64,000 nucleotides of DNA from assembly GCF_004342985.1 (NCBI RefSeq), contig NZ_SMBO01000006.1, positions 186,001 to 250,000 of the forward strand. Reading direction: 5' to 3'. Below, one piece after another: positions 1-8,196 of the stretch; position 1 is the stretch's first letter; each line of letters starts with the position of its first letter. The notes below the pieces were generated by a model that was given only the letters and a program-made list of their open reading frames with translations, did no database searches and had not been told where the DNA came from. This DNA is from Novosphingobium sp. PhB57. Its GTDB lineage: Bacteria > Pseudomonadota > Alphaproteobacteria > Sphingomonadales > Sphingomonadaceae. The position numbers were made by a program, and so were the translations under genes.

Positions 1-1
1 C

Positions 2-193
2 GATGCCGCCATCATGCCCTTCGTCCGCCAGTTCGCCGCCGTCGATCCGGACTGGTTCGAAGCGCAGCCGCTGAAGCACCTTCAAGCCTGGCTGGCCGAC
101 CACCTGCACTCGCCCCTGTTCACGGCGGCGATGCTCCGCCTGTCACCGTGGCAAACAGGCGACGATCCCATACGCTTCGCCAGCGCGGGCTGA
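2..193 (+). CDS. Glutathione S-transferase family protein, C-terminal part
   Basis: The frame open from the left edge encodes 63 residues and ends at TGA 191-193. It reads like the alpha-helical C-terminal domain of a glutathione S-transferase, with DAAIMPFVRQFAAVD near the start and LHSPLF further on. The glutathione-binding thioredoxin domain would lie outside the window, so no active-site residue can be checked. The assignment rests on similarity of this helical stretch to GST-like proteins and is moderately secure. The product is probably cytosolic. It ends 22 bases before the 3' end of the tRNA gene on the other strand. Confidence 0.6.
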   Translation, partial: DAAIMPFVRQFAAVDPDWFEAQPLKHLQAWLADHLHSPLFTAAMLRLSPWQTGDDPIRFASAG

Positions 194-215
194 AATTTCG
201 GAAATATCAGGAGAG

Positions 216-291
216 TGGTGCCGCTTACAGGATTCGAACCTGTGACCCCATCATTACGAATGATGTGCTCTACCAACTGAGCTAAAGCGGC
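216..291 (-). tRNA. tRNA-Thr (anticodon CGT)
   Basis: The reverse complement folds as a full cloverleaf of 76 bases. The acceptor arm GCCGCTT pairs with AAGCGGC, the discriminator is A, and CCA is encoded at 216-218. The anticodon loop TTCGTAA sits on a CATCA/TGATG stem, giving anticodon CGT, which reads ACG threonine codons. The T-arm contains GGTTCGAATCC. It is transcribed toward the left edge. Confidence 0.97.
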
Positions 292-412
292 TTGCCTTGG
301 TCGGTTCGGGTTGAAAGCCGTACCGGGGCAGGGGGCGCCTTTACCGAGCGGCGCAAGATCGCGCAAGGGGCTTTGCGGCCAAAGGCGATCAACTTTTTCG
401 ATTTCTTTCCGG

Positions 413-1648
413 TCACAGGCCGTAGCGCAGCTTGATGGCTCGATATCGCTCCAGCAGCATGACGGCGCGGGCTGCGGGATCGGCTTTTGCGGTGGATTTC
501 GGCAGGTGGTTCGCAAGCTCCGCGGCCTTTACCAGATGCGTGCGGAAGGTGGCGGGCTGCTGGCTCATCAGGTTGCGGTAAGTGAGGTTGCCGTCCGAAA
601 ACCCCTGGGTGTCGAGCCAGTTGTGGAGGCCGGGGTCCCGATGCGCGAGAATCAGGCGGACGACGCCGTCTTCGTCGACTTTCGTGCGCGCCGGGGTGTA
701 GCTGACCGGGCGGTGGAGGAAGTCCATGGAGCCCATCAGCGCGCCGCCCATGCCGAACAGCCAGAAGCCCTGATGCCAGTCCATCTCGACGATCAGCGCC
801 TCATCGGGTTCGAGGTGCCAGACCATGTGCGCGGCCATGCGCCCGCGCTTGGCGTCGCTGGCGTCGTTGGCGGCCTTGTCCGCCGGGAACATGTTGAGGC
901 TGGCCGGGTCGCAGACTCCGCGTGAGGTGAGCCAGGCGTGTTCGGGCCAGTCGCGCATCAGGCCGGTGACGAACTGGCCTGCCCAGTCCATCGCTTCGGT
1001 CATCTGCGGGGGAGTGGGCAGGGGGCGGGGGGAGTCCATGCCGATCCGTTCGATGGATAGCGTGGTCGGCGTTTCGCCCCAGGCGTCGAAGGCTTCGCGG
1101 ATGAACAGCTTGCGCGTGCCGGGCGTGGTGGGGAGCCAGTTCCTGTCTTGCTGCGGGCCGCCGATGGTCACTTCGAAGCGGCCATCGGTGTCGGTTTCGA
1201 TCTGATGGCCGAACAGGTTCGCTTCGGGAATGTCGCCGAAAGGTTCGTGCAGGCTGGGCCAGTCGGTGCCGGGGATCTTGTCCGGGCGGGCGCCTTGCAC
1301 CGTGACGTTGAGCCAGCGGGCGGTGCCGCGCTTGCCGCTGAGGCGGTAGACGTGATTGCCGGAAATCCATGCCTGGCGGTAGGTGAAGTCCGCCAGGTCG
1401 CCGCCCAGCTTCATCGTTGGCGTGGTGAACGGGTGGATCTGCGGGAAGGCCGGATCGCGCGTTTCCAGCGCAAGGTCGAAGGCCTGGCCGAGGTTCTGGG
1501 TGAGGAAGCGGAAGGCATCGGCGCGTTGGAGCGGGTTTGCCGGGTTGGCGTCCTTGAACGCGGATAGGCCCGCCTGTTTCAGCTGCTCGCAGAAGGTTTC
1601 CCACGCGGTCTTGAGGGCTGCGTCGTCGGTTCCGTCGCCATAGGCCAT
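413..1648 (-). CDS. DUF1214-like protein of unknown function, last gene of a four-gene operon
   Basis: The product is 411 residues from ATG 1648. The frame stays open upstream to 1999, but that part overlaps the previous gene and has no protein-like character. The middle (about residues 140-200) holds TIGGPQQDRNWLPTTPG, which resembles the conserved NWLP stretch of DUF1214 proteins. No signal peptide or membrane segment is seen, and no catalytic function is assigned. The start lies 4 bases after the stop of the TIM-barrel gene, so the two are surely co-transcribed and probably translationally coupled. It may act on the same substrate as its operon partners; that is inference only. Confidence 0.8.
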   Translation of the reverse strand: MAYGDGTDDAALKTAWETFCEQLKQAGLSAFKDANPANPLQRADAFRFLTQNLGQAFDLALETRDPAFPQIHPFTTPTMKLGGDLADFTYRQAWISGNHVYRLSGKRGTARWLNVTVQGARPDKIPGTDWPSLHEPFGDIPEANLFGHQIETDTDGRFEVTIGGPQQDRNWLPTTPGTRKLFIREAFDAWGETPTTLSIERIGMDSPRPLPTPPQMTEAMDWAGQFVTGLMRDWPEHAWLTSRGVCDPASLNMFPADKAANDASDAKRGRMAAHMVWHLEPDEALIVEMDWHQGFWLFGMGGALMGSMDFLHRPVSYTPARTKVDEDGVVRLILAHRDPGLHNWLDTQGFSDGNLTYRNLMSQQPATFRTHLVKAAELANHLPKSTAKADPAARAVMLLERYRAIKLRYGL

Positions 1649-1652
1649 CGTG

Positions 1653-2462
1653 TCAGGCTCCCAGCTTGGTGAGGAGGTCGGAAAGGGTGTTTGCCGCGCG
1701 GGCGCAGGCCTTGGCGGGGCCTTCCGCCTCGATACGTGGGCCGAGCAGTTCGAGGTCGAACAGGCCGGTGTAGCCAAGGTCCAGCACGTCGCGCAGGATC
1801 GCTTCCAGTGGCACCGCGCCGTCTCCGGGCACGGCGCGGCAGGGGGTGGTGCGGTCGCCGGGGACATGGTCGCTGACTTGCAGGAGGCCGGTGAGGGGCA
1901 GGGCTTCGGCCAGCTTCTCACGCAAGTCCGCCTCGAACCAGCAGGCGTGGAGGTCGACACAGAGGCCGATCTGCGCGAGCCGGGCGAGGCGCAGGGCATC
2001 GGGCAGGGTGTGGGCGATGTGGATGTCCACCGTCAGCGGTGAGGCGTTTTCGACCAGGAGCGCGACGCCCTGCTTTGCGGCGTGTTCGCGGCAGGGGGCG
2101 AGCAGATCGGCGAAGCGCTCGGCCGCCTGCTCCCACGACAGCGCGCCGCGTCCGCCGGTGATGAGGTAGATCGATGGCGCGCCGAGTTCGGCGGCCATGT
2201 CTATCACTTTGATTAGCCCATCAGCAGCGTTTTCGGTGTGACGTTCCAGATCCGGCTTGAGCGCGAAGGGGTGGTTGATGCAGCCGACCCGGATCGTGCC
2301 ATGCTGCACTGCTTCGCGCGCAGCACGAAGCTCGCTTGCTTGCATCAGTCGCGGGGATACGAGCGTGGCATGCTGCACCCCGATATCGCAGCAGAAGTCG
2401 AGGAACGGGCCGGTCTCCCGGTCCATCATCGCCACTTGGTGCAGGCTGACGCGGGGGTGCAT
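1653..2462 (-). CDS. Sugar phosphate isomerase/epimerase family protein (xylose-isomerase-like TIM barrel)
   Basis: This 269-residue protein has the layout of the AP-endonuclease-2 / xylose-isomerase-like superfamily. Candidate metal ligands are the Glu in LLVENASP, the Asp and His in VDLHACW, the Asp/His of VSDHVPGD and the Glu in LFDLELLG. Family members isomerise, epimerise or dehydrate sugars and related compounds with a divalent metal in the cytosol; the substrate here is unknown. Its ATG overlaps the sulfotransferase stop by one base (TGATG at 2460-2464), showing tight coupling. Fold assignment is good; a specific reaction would be a guess. Confidence 0.85.
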   Translation of the reverse strand: MHPRVSLHQVAMMDRETGPFLDFCCDIGVQHATLVSPRLMQASELRAAREAVQHGTIRVGCINHPFALKPDLERHTENAADGLIKVIDMAAELGAPSIYLITGGRGALSWEQAAERFADLLAPCREHAAKQGVALLVENASPLTVDIHIAHTLPDALRLARLAQIGLCVDLHACWFEADLREKLAEALPLTGLLQVSDHVPGDRTTPCRAVPGDGAVPLEAILRDVLDLGYTGLFDLELLGPRIEAEGPAKACARAANTLSDLLTKLGA

Positions 2463-3625
2463 CAGCGCTGCTCGATCTCTACGCCGAAGCGGGCGCGGAA
2501 GGGGGCGAACTCTGCGTTCAGCGCGTCGATGTCATAGCCGGCATCGACCAGGACTTGCGTCGAGTAGTGGAACTTGCCGTGGCGATCGCCCTTGTTCTCG
2601 GCGAGGTAGCGCCGCATCGCGCTTTCGGCTTCGGGCGTGAAGGGGCGGCTGGCGAAGGCGTAGTAATCGCGGATGGTCCCGATCGGATCGGCCACGAAAT
2701 CGCGATAGCGCACGTGATGGATGCGCGGATCGTTCGCCAGCGGATGGGCCATCGTATTGCCGATCGACCAGCGCACGCGCTCCAGATGGGCGCGGGCTTC
2801 CTTCACCAGATCGATCTTGCCGACGATCCCATCCATGATGTCCGCCATCATCATCGTCGAACTGGCGGCGACCATCACCGGGTCGCGGTGCAGCCAGACC
2901 AGCGAGGCATCGGGGTAGGTGTCGAAGAAGGCGTCCAGCCGCGTGGTGTGGAAGCCCTTCAGCACCCAGTGGCGCGGCGGGCGCCGGTATTGCAGCGCTT
3001 GCAGCATGGCCTTGTGGATGCGGTATTGCGCGGGCGGATCGGTGGGCAGGCCGAAGGAGAGGTTCTGCATCGGCACGCGCCACCAGGCGGTGGGGGTCAT
3101 CACCCGGAAGTCGAAGGCCCAGGTGCGTTCGTCCTCCGGCAGGCCCTGGCCCAGCATGTCGTTGTAGGGGTGGCAGTGCAGCCAGCGCGGCATCTTTGCG
3201 TTGATCTCGCGCCATTCGGCATCGGCCTGTGCGATGCGGGGATCGGTGCCCTCGACGGTGCCCGGCGGTGGCGAGGGGTGCATCACCTCCCAGAACCGCA
3301 GCGCCCGTGCGCCGGGATCGACTGCAAGCAGGGCGTGCATCAAGGTCGTGCCCGAACGCGGTTCGCCGCTGACGAACATGGGGCGGTCGATCACTTCCTC
3401 GGCCAGCGGGAAGCGCTTGCGGTCTTCGAAGAAGCGCAAACGGTCTGTCAGCAGCCAGAGCACGTTCTCCGCTGCTGCTGCGCGTCCTGCCGCGTCCATG
3501 GCAATGCCGTTGATGTGATCCACGGCGAGGGCGAAGCGTTCGAGAAAGCCTTCATCCGCCCAGTCCGAAAGGCCGGTGCGCTGCTGCGCTTCCCGCAGCA
3601 ATTGCTGCGCGTTGAGGTCGCTCAT
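2462..3625 (-). CDS. Sulfotransferase family protein
   Basis: The product has 387 residues. About residue 75 it carries SGEPRSGTTLMHALL, the P-loop-like PAPS-binding loop of sulfotransferases, and further on VWLHRDPVMVAASS, matching the 3'-phosphate-binding region. Family members move sulfate from PAPS to a hydroxyl or amine, but many bacterial members of this two-domain type have unknown acceptors. The start is one base downstream of the LLM gene stop, inside a four-gene operon. Association with a flavin oxidoreductase and a TIM-barrel isomerase suggests modification of a small molecule, perhaps a steroid- or aromatic-like compound; that is speculation. Confidence 0.85.
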   Translation of the reverse strand: MSDLNAQQLLREAQQRTGLSDWADEGFLERFALAVDHINGIAMDAAGRAAAAENVLWLLTDRLRFFEDRKRFPLAEEVIDRPMFVSGEPRSGTTLMHALLAVDPGARALRFWEVMHPSPPPGTVEGTDPRIAQADAEWREINAKMPRWLHCHPYNDMLGQGLPEDERTWAFDFRVMTPTAWWRVPMQNLSFGLPTDPPAQYRIHKAMLQALQYRRPPRHWVLKGFHTTRLDAFFDTYPDASLVWLHRDPVMVAASSTMMMADIMDGIVGKIDLVKEARAHLERVRWSIGNTMAHPLANDPRIHHVRYRDFVADPIGTIRDYYAFASRPFTPEAESAMRRYLAENKGDRHGKFHYSTQVLVDAGYDIDALNAEFAPFRARFGVEIEQR

Positions 3626-3626
3626 G

Positions 3627-4745
3627 TCAGCCCTTCACCAGCCGCGCGATTTCGTCTTCGGTCTCGCGGACTTTGGCGGCGCTACTGGCGGAGAACTTCA
3701 TGCCGCCCATCGCGCCATATTCCATCAGCTTGTAGACGCGCATCCCGGCATCCGCGAAGCCCTTGATCTTCCGTGCCACTTCCTTGGGCGTGCCGGTGGG
3801 GAGCACGTCGCGGATCGCCTGCGGGTTCATCTCCTCGCAGAATTTCACCATTTTCTCACGGCTGAGGCGCACCGGATCGAAGTCCATGATGCCGCGCCAA
3901 TCCGGGCCCATCGGGTGTTCGTAGCCGAATTGCGCAAGGTCCTTCGCGGTCATCATCAGGATGATCGACTTCACCATCGGGGCGCGCAGCATTTCGTCGA
4001 TTTCGTCAGGCTCGCCGATTAGGCACATCTGGGTGATCGCGGGGGTGAAGTGGCTCATGTCGCGCCCCGCCGCGTCGCCTGCGTCGAGGATGACCTTCAG
4101 CTTCGCCGCATAGTCCTCCGGCGTCCACGATCCGGCCGGCCACCAGCCATCCGCCTCGCGTCCGGTGATCGAGAGCATGCGCGGACCCGCCGCGCCCAGC
4201 CAGATCGGCGGCGCCTTGCCCTCGTAGAACTCGGTATCCATCCGCGCGTGGTGGAGATGGAAGAACTGCCCTTCGAAATCGACCGGGCCGTCCGCATGCC
4301 ACAGCAGCTTGATGACCTTGATCGCTTCTTCCAGCCGCCCCACCGGCTTGTCGAAATCGAAGCCGTAGGGGACGGTGTTTTCCAACTCGCCCGAACCGAG
4401 GCCCAGGATAAAGCGGCCCTTTGACAAGTGGCTGATCGTCAGCGCCGTCTGCGCCAGCAACGAGGGGTGGCGGCGCACGGTATCGACCACGGTGGTCGCC
4501 AGCGGCGTATTCTTCGTCAGCACGGCGGTGGCAGCGGCGACGGCCAGCCCGTCGAGATGGCGGTGCGGACTGGGCGATGCTTTGGCGAGATCGGTGAACT
4601 CCGGCGTCCAGATCGAATCGGGCCAGAAGCTGACCATGTGATCGGGCAGCCAGATCGAGTGATAGCGGCCCGAATCGTAGTCCTGCGCCATGTCGATGCC
4701 CAGCGGCAGGGTGGTTCGCAGGAAGGCTGCGGGCTGCACTTTCAT
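3627..4745 (-). CDS. LLM class flavin-dependent oxidoreductase
   Basis: This 372-residue protein has the bacterial-luciferase-like TIM barrel fold. Visible marks are SIWLPDHMVSFWPDS near the start, HLSKGRFILGLGSGE about residue 105, and PPIWLGAAGP about residue 180. Relatives use FMNH2 or F420 for monooxygenase or dehydrogenase chemistry; which cofactor applies here cannot be read. It is the first gene of the minus-strand operon and lies divergently from the LuxR-type regulator at 4871, so the 125-base gap probably holds both promoters and the operator. The start ATG at 4745 fits the family N-terminus. Confidence 0.87.
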   Translation of the reverse strand: MKVQPAAFLRTTLPLGIDMAQDYDSGRYHSIWLPDHMVSFWPDSIWTPEFTDLAKASPSPHRHLDGLAVAAATAVLTKNTPLATTVVDTVRRHPSLLAQTALTISHLSKGRFILGLGSGELENTVPYGFDFDKPVGRLEEAIKVIKLLWHADGPVDFEGQFFHLHHARMDTEFYEGKAPPIWLGAAGPRMLSITGREADGWWPAGSWTPEDYAAKLKVILDAGDAAGRDMSHFTPAITQMCLIGEPDEIDEMLRAPMVKSIILMMTAKDLAQFGYEHPMGPDWRGIMDFDPVRLSREKMVKFCEEMNPQAIRDVLPTGTPKEVARKIKGFADAGMRVYKLMEYGAMGGMKFSASSAAKVRETEDEIARLVKG

Positions 4746-4870
4746 GATGTGATCCTCTCAGGCCGCGTCCGCCAATCGTTGGGGTGATGGTTCGGCGCCG
4801 CTCGTTGTCTCCATGGCCGCTTGTGGGTTAGCCCTCGGCTCAGGCACATTCCCATTTGGGGATCACGGAC

Positions 4871-5980
4871 ATGCTGCAAGGAGAGGACGCGGCGCTGCTG
4901 GTGCCGCTGATCGAGGGACTGGTGGAAGACCCGCCCTGGCGGCGCTTCCTCGATGCCTTGCGGGCGCGCGTTGCAGCGGACTATGCCAGCCTCGTGTTCC
5001 GGCCTCTGCCGATGGGTACGCCCGAGGCGCGGGTGATCCACCTCTACTCCGGCCAGCCTTCTCCCCCGCCGATCTCGCGGCTCTATCGCGAGAGCCTCTA
5101 TCTGCGCGACCCGATGCCCTATCACGCCATGCAGGAGGGGCGGACTCATGCGCTGCACGAATTGCTGCGTTTCGGCGACCCCAAGCACGATGCCTATCTC
5201 GACCAGCTGCTCGCGCCTTCGGGCATGAACCATATGCGGATGATCCGCTTTGCGGAGGCCGGCGGGGTGAACGGCTGGATCACGATCACCCGGCGCGATG
5301 GCGAGTTCGCGCCGGATATCGACGGCCTGCTCGAAGACTTGGCCCCGCATCTGCGCGCTGCGCTCGGCAGCTTCGTGGCGCTGGAGCGTGAGCGCATGGG
5401 TGCCGAAATCGAGCGCGAGGCGGTGCGGCGGATGAACTTCGGCTGGGTGACGCTCGACGGGGAGGGGCGGGTGCTGGATGCCGATCCGCTGGGCGCGCGG
5501 ATGCTGGCGGGCTCGAACGGCCTGACGCGAACGCGCGATGGGCGGCTCAGCGCGCATGATGCCAGGCTGCGGCGGCAACTCTCCGAAGCGGTCGGCGAAC
5601 TGGCGCGCGATCCAGACGCCCGGCCGCGTGCGCTGGTGCTCTGCCGGGAGCCTTGGCTCGACCTGCTGCTCGTGCCCTCCGGCCGGCGCATGGGCACGAC
5701 GCGGGCGGCGCCGGCAGTGCTTTGCTACCTGCACGCCGATCACTGGTCTTCGGCCGACCGTTGCGGGCAACTGGCACAATTGTTCGACCTCACCGCCAGC
5801 GAGGCGCGGCTGGCCCTGGCTTTGAGCCGGGGGCTGTCGATCGCCGAGGCCGGGCCGGAAGTGGGGCTTACGGTGGAGTCGGCGCGGACCTACTCCAAGC
5901 GTATCTACGCGAAAACCGGAGCCCGGGGGCAGGCGGATCTGGTGCGGTTCATCCATCGCAGCGTGCTGGCGATTGCTTGA
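4871..5980 (+). CDS. LuxR-type helix-turn-helix transcriptional regulator
   Basis: The product has 369 residues. The C-terminal 65 residues form a LuxR-type DNA-binding domain: LTASEARLALALSRGLSIAE, then VESARTYSKRIYAKTGARGQ. The N-terminal 300 residues are unlike receiver or autoinducer domains and may bind a small ligand. I chose ATG 4871 because GGGGA lies about 9 bases upstream; a TTG at 4856 is the alternative. It is divergent from the LLM/sulfotransferase operon and 194 bases before the SDR pair, so it is the natural candidate regulator of both. Ligand unknown. Confidence 0.85.
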   Translation: MLQGEDAALLVPLIEGLVEDPPWRRFLDALRARVAADYASLVFRPLPMGTPEARVIHLYSGQPSPPPISRLYRESLYLRDPMPYHAMQEGRTHALHELLRFGDPKHDAYLDQLLAPSGMNHMRMIRFAEAGGVNGWITITRRDGEFAPDIDGLLEDLAPHLRAALGSFVALERERMGAEIEREAVRRMNFGWVTLDGEGRVLDADPLGARMLAGSNGLTRTRDGRLSAHDARLRRQLSEAVGELARDPDARPRALVLCREPWLDLLLVPSGRRMGTTRAAPAVLCYLHADHWSSADRCGQLAQLFDLTASEARLALALSRGLSIAEAGPEVGLTVESARTYSKRIYAKTGARGQADLVRFIHRSVLAIA

Positions 5981-6073
5981 AGGAAGCAGAGGGAAGCCTT
6001 GGGGCAGGGTCCCCTGCTTCTTTCCTGTCCCTTCTCAGCTTGGATACATTCACCAGACCTCGCAGCAGCGATT

Positions 6074-6087
6074 TGAACACTTGTTCA
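6074..6087. promoter_or_regulatory. Inverted repeat before the SDR pair, candidate operator
   Basis: TGAACA-CT-TGTTCA is a perfect 6-base dyad with a 2-base spacer in the gap between the LuxR-type gene and the first SDR gene. It sits about 90 bases before the SDR start in the most AT-rich part of the gap. The size and place suit an operator, but the binding protein is unknown and a 14-base dyad can arise by chance. Confidence 0.35.
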
Positions 6088-6174
6088 GCATTTTTCGTTG
6101 ACTTCGCCCGGAGCCCTTGCCAGCAAATGGATACGAAGCGGCCGACAGGTGCCGCGCGAACGAGTGGAGAAGGC

Positions 6175-6927
6175 ATGTCGGGCCAGCTTGCAGGAAAGGT
6201 CGCGCTCGTTACCGGCGCGTCGTCGGGGATCGGGGAGGCCGCGGCGCTTTGCCTGGCCGAGGCAGGGGCGACGGTCGCCGTCTGTGCGCGCCGGGTGGAG
6301 CGGCTCTCCGGGCTGGTCGCCCAGATCGAGGCGGCGGGCGGCAAGGCGCTGGCGATCCCCGGTGACATGACCGTGGAAGAAGACGCGCGCGGCGCGGTGG
6401 AGAAGACCGTCGAAGCGTTCGGGCGGATCGACATTCTCATCAACTCGGCCGGGATCATGGAAGCCGGCGGGATCGAGAACTGCGATACCGCGATCTACCG
6501 CCGGGTGATCGACATCAACCTGATGGGCACCGTCTACACCAGCGCCGCCGCCGTGCCGCACATGCTGGAGCAGGGCGTGGGCGACATCATCACCATCTCC
6601 TCGCTCGCCGGGCGCAAGGGCGGTCCGATGACCAGCGCCTATTCGGCCAGCAAGCACGCGGTGAACATGATGACCGACGGCATGCGGCAGGAACTGGGCG
6701 GCCGGAACATCCGCGTCACCACGCTGATGCCCGGCGCGACCGAGACCGAGGTAGCGGATTCGATCTCCGACCCGCAGTGGCGTACCGCGATCAAGGCCCA
6801 TGTCAGCAAGGAAGGCGCCGTGAAGCCACGCGATATCGGGGAGGCGCTGGTCTTCATCCTCGCCATGCCGCGCCGGACGAACATCTCCGAAATCTCGATC
6901 CGCCCGACCATCGACACCAGCGCCTGA
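6175..6927 (+). CDS. Short-chain dehydrogenase/reductase (SDR)
   Basis: The product has 250 residues. It shows the Rossmann motif TGASSGIG near residue 13, the NSAG motif about residue 90, Ser in ITISSLAG, and catalytic YSASK near residue 160. It reduces a carbonyl or oxidises an alcohol with NAD(P)(H); the acidic or basic cofactor determinant after strand 2 (CARRVERL) favours NADP. The frame is open far upstream, but GGAGAAGG just before ATG 6175 and the Rossmann motif position fix the start. The next SDR begins 6 bases after the stop, so the two form an operon. Confidence 0.9.
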   Translation: MSGQLAGKVALVTGASSGIGEAAALCLAEAGATVAVCARRVERLSGLVAQIEAAGGKALAIPGDMTVEEDARGAVEKTVEAFGRIDILINSAGIMEAGGIENCDTAIYRRVIDINLMGTVYTSAAAVPHMLEQGVGDIITISSLAGRKGGPMTSAYSASKHAVNMMTDGMRQELGGRNIRVTTLMPGATETEVADSISDPQWRTAIKAHVSKEGAVKPRDIGEALVFILAMPRRTNISEISIRPTIDTSA

Positions 6928-6933
6928 GGGAGA

Positions 6934-7743
6934 ATGAATATGGCTGGAAGGCTTCAGGATAAAGTCTGCATCGTCACCGGCGCCGGTTCGGGCATGGGCA
7001 AGGCGATGGCCGAACTGTTCCACGCGGAGGGCGCGAAGCTGGTGCTCGCGGACATTTCGGGCAAGCAGGACGAAGTGGCGGCCGCGCTGGGCGGCGACAC
7101 CGTGGGCGTCCAGTGCGACGTCTCCGACGAGGCGCAAGTGCAGGCGATGATCGCCGCGGCCGAGGACCGTTTCGGGCGGCTCGACGTGCTCTGCAACAAT
7201 GCCGGATTCGGCGGGCCGATGGCGCCGCTGCACACCCAGTCGCTGGAGACCTGGGACCGGGTCCACGCCACCAACTTGCGCGGCGCGTTTCTGGGCATGA
7301 AGTACGGCATCACGTCCATGCTCAAGACGGGCGGCGGGGCGATCGTGAATACGACATCGGCCTCGGGCGTGGTCGGATGGAAGCATCATTCGGTCTACGG
7401 CGCGGCCAAGGCGGGCGTGAACCAGCTCACGAAAACAGCGGCGCTGGATTATTCGGACCAGGGCATCCGGATAAACGCCATAGCGCCGGGCACGATGTGG
7501 ACCGGGCTGGTCGAGGCATCGCGCACCCATGCCGAGCCGCCGGCCGAGTTTCCGGTGCTCGCGGGCATTCCGATGGGGCGCTGGGGCCTGGCGAAGGACA
7601 TCGCCCAGGCCGCGCTCTACCTCGCCAGCGACGAATCGGCTTACGTGACCGGCGTGGTCCTGCCGGTGGACGGCGGATATTGCATCGGGTTTTCGGGCAT
7701 GGGGGCAGAGCGCCTCGGCATCGCCAGCGCCAATCCGGGCTGA
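6934..7743 (+). CDS. Short-chain dehydrogenase/reductase (SDR)
   Basis: The product has 269 residues with TGAGSGMG (cofactor loop), NNAGFGGP, NTTSASG with the catalytic serine, and YGAAKAG with the catalytic Tyr and Lys. Asp after strand 2 (LADIS) suggests NAD preference. The C-terminus VVLPVDGGY is the usual SDR ending. ATG 6934 or ATG 6940 are both possible; the SD-like GAGGGAGA spaces better for 6940. It is co-transcribed with the preceding SDR. The substrate is unknown, but the neighbourhood suggests breakdown or modification of an alcohol-bearing organic compound. Confidence 0.9.
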   Translation: MNMAGRLQDKVCIVTGAGSGMGKAMAELFHAEGAKLVLADISGKQDEVAAALGGDTVGVQCDVSDEAQVQAMIAAAEDRFGRLDVLCNNAGFGGPMAPLHTQSLETWDRVHATNLRGAFLGMKYGITSMLKTGGGAIVNTTSASGVVGWKHHSVYGAAKAGVNQLTKTAALDYSDQGIRINAIAPGTMWTGLVEASRTHAEPPAEFPVLAGIPMGRWGLAKDIAQAALYLASDESAYVTGVVLPVDGGYCIGFSGMGAERLGIASANPG

Positions 7744-8196
7744 GTGCGAAAACGGGGCGCCCCAGAGGCGCGGCGCCGGCCACTCGATCCGCCAGACCTC
7801 GGCGAGGAGGTCACCCCCTTGCGATAACTTCCCCCCCGGGATTATCGCTCTGGGCGAATGTGGGCCGGCGCCGCGATCCGGTCGGGGCCGGATTGGAAAC
7901 CGTACAAAGCCGGCGGCAGCCGCCATGGGCTGAATTCAGCCGATAGTGGTCAGGCTGCCGCCGAGTTATGAAATTTGCCTGCCGGTAGAGCCTTGCCGTG
8001 GGGTCGCATCACGGGTCGGCCGGTTCGCGGCAGTGTCCGGGCCAGATGCGTTGCCACTTCCGATTCGAACAAGATGGTTATGGCAGCTTCTCGCAAGCCG
8101 CGCCGTGAGGCAGATCACGCTCCGTTTTCGTCCCGGCCGTAACGCCAGCCGGCAACAGGATTGCCTGCCGATGGCAAGCCGCCTAGCAACGCGGCC
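7744..8196. other. Non-coding gap with one perfect dyad
   Basis: No convincing gene is seen in these 453 bases; short open frames lack protein-like composition and ribosome sites. The one structured element is GCGATAA at 7821-7827 repeated as TTATCGC at 7842-7848, spaced by a C/G run. It could be an operator or a weak terminator stem for the SDR pair, although no T-run follows. The promoter of the aminotransferase should lie in the last 200 bases but no clear boxes are visible. Confidence 0.5.

Noticed and set aside
82..516. Open frame of 144 codons on the minus strand covering the tRNA gene
   Set aside because: It runs through tRNA-Thr and the GST coding end and has no protein-like pattern.
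1649..1999. N-terminal extension of the DUF1214-like frame
   Set aside because: It lies wholly inside the TIM-barrel gene in another frame and is Pro/Ser/Arg-rich shadow sequence.
4742..5956. 404-codon minus-strand frame opposite the LuxR-type gene
   Set aside because: It is an antisense shadow of high-GC coding sequence; composition is Arg/Pro/His-rich with no recognisable domain, and the plus-strand frame has a clear HTH.
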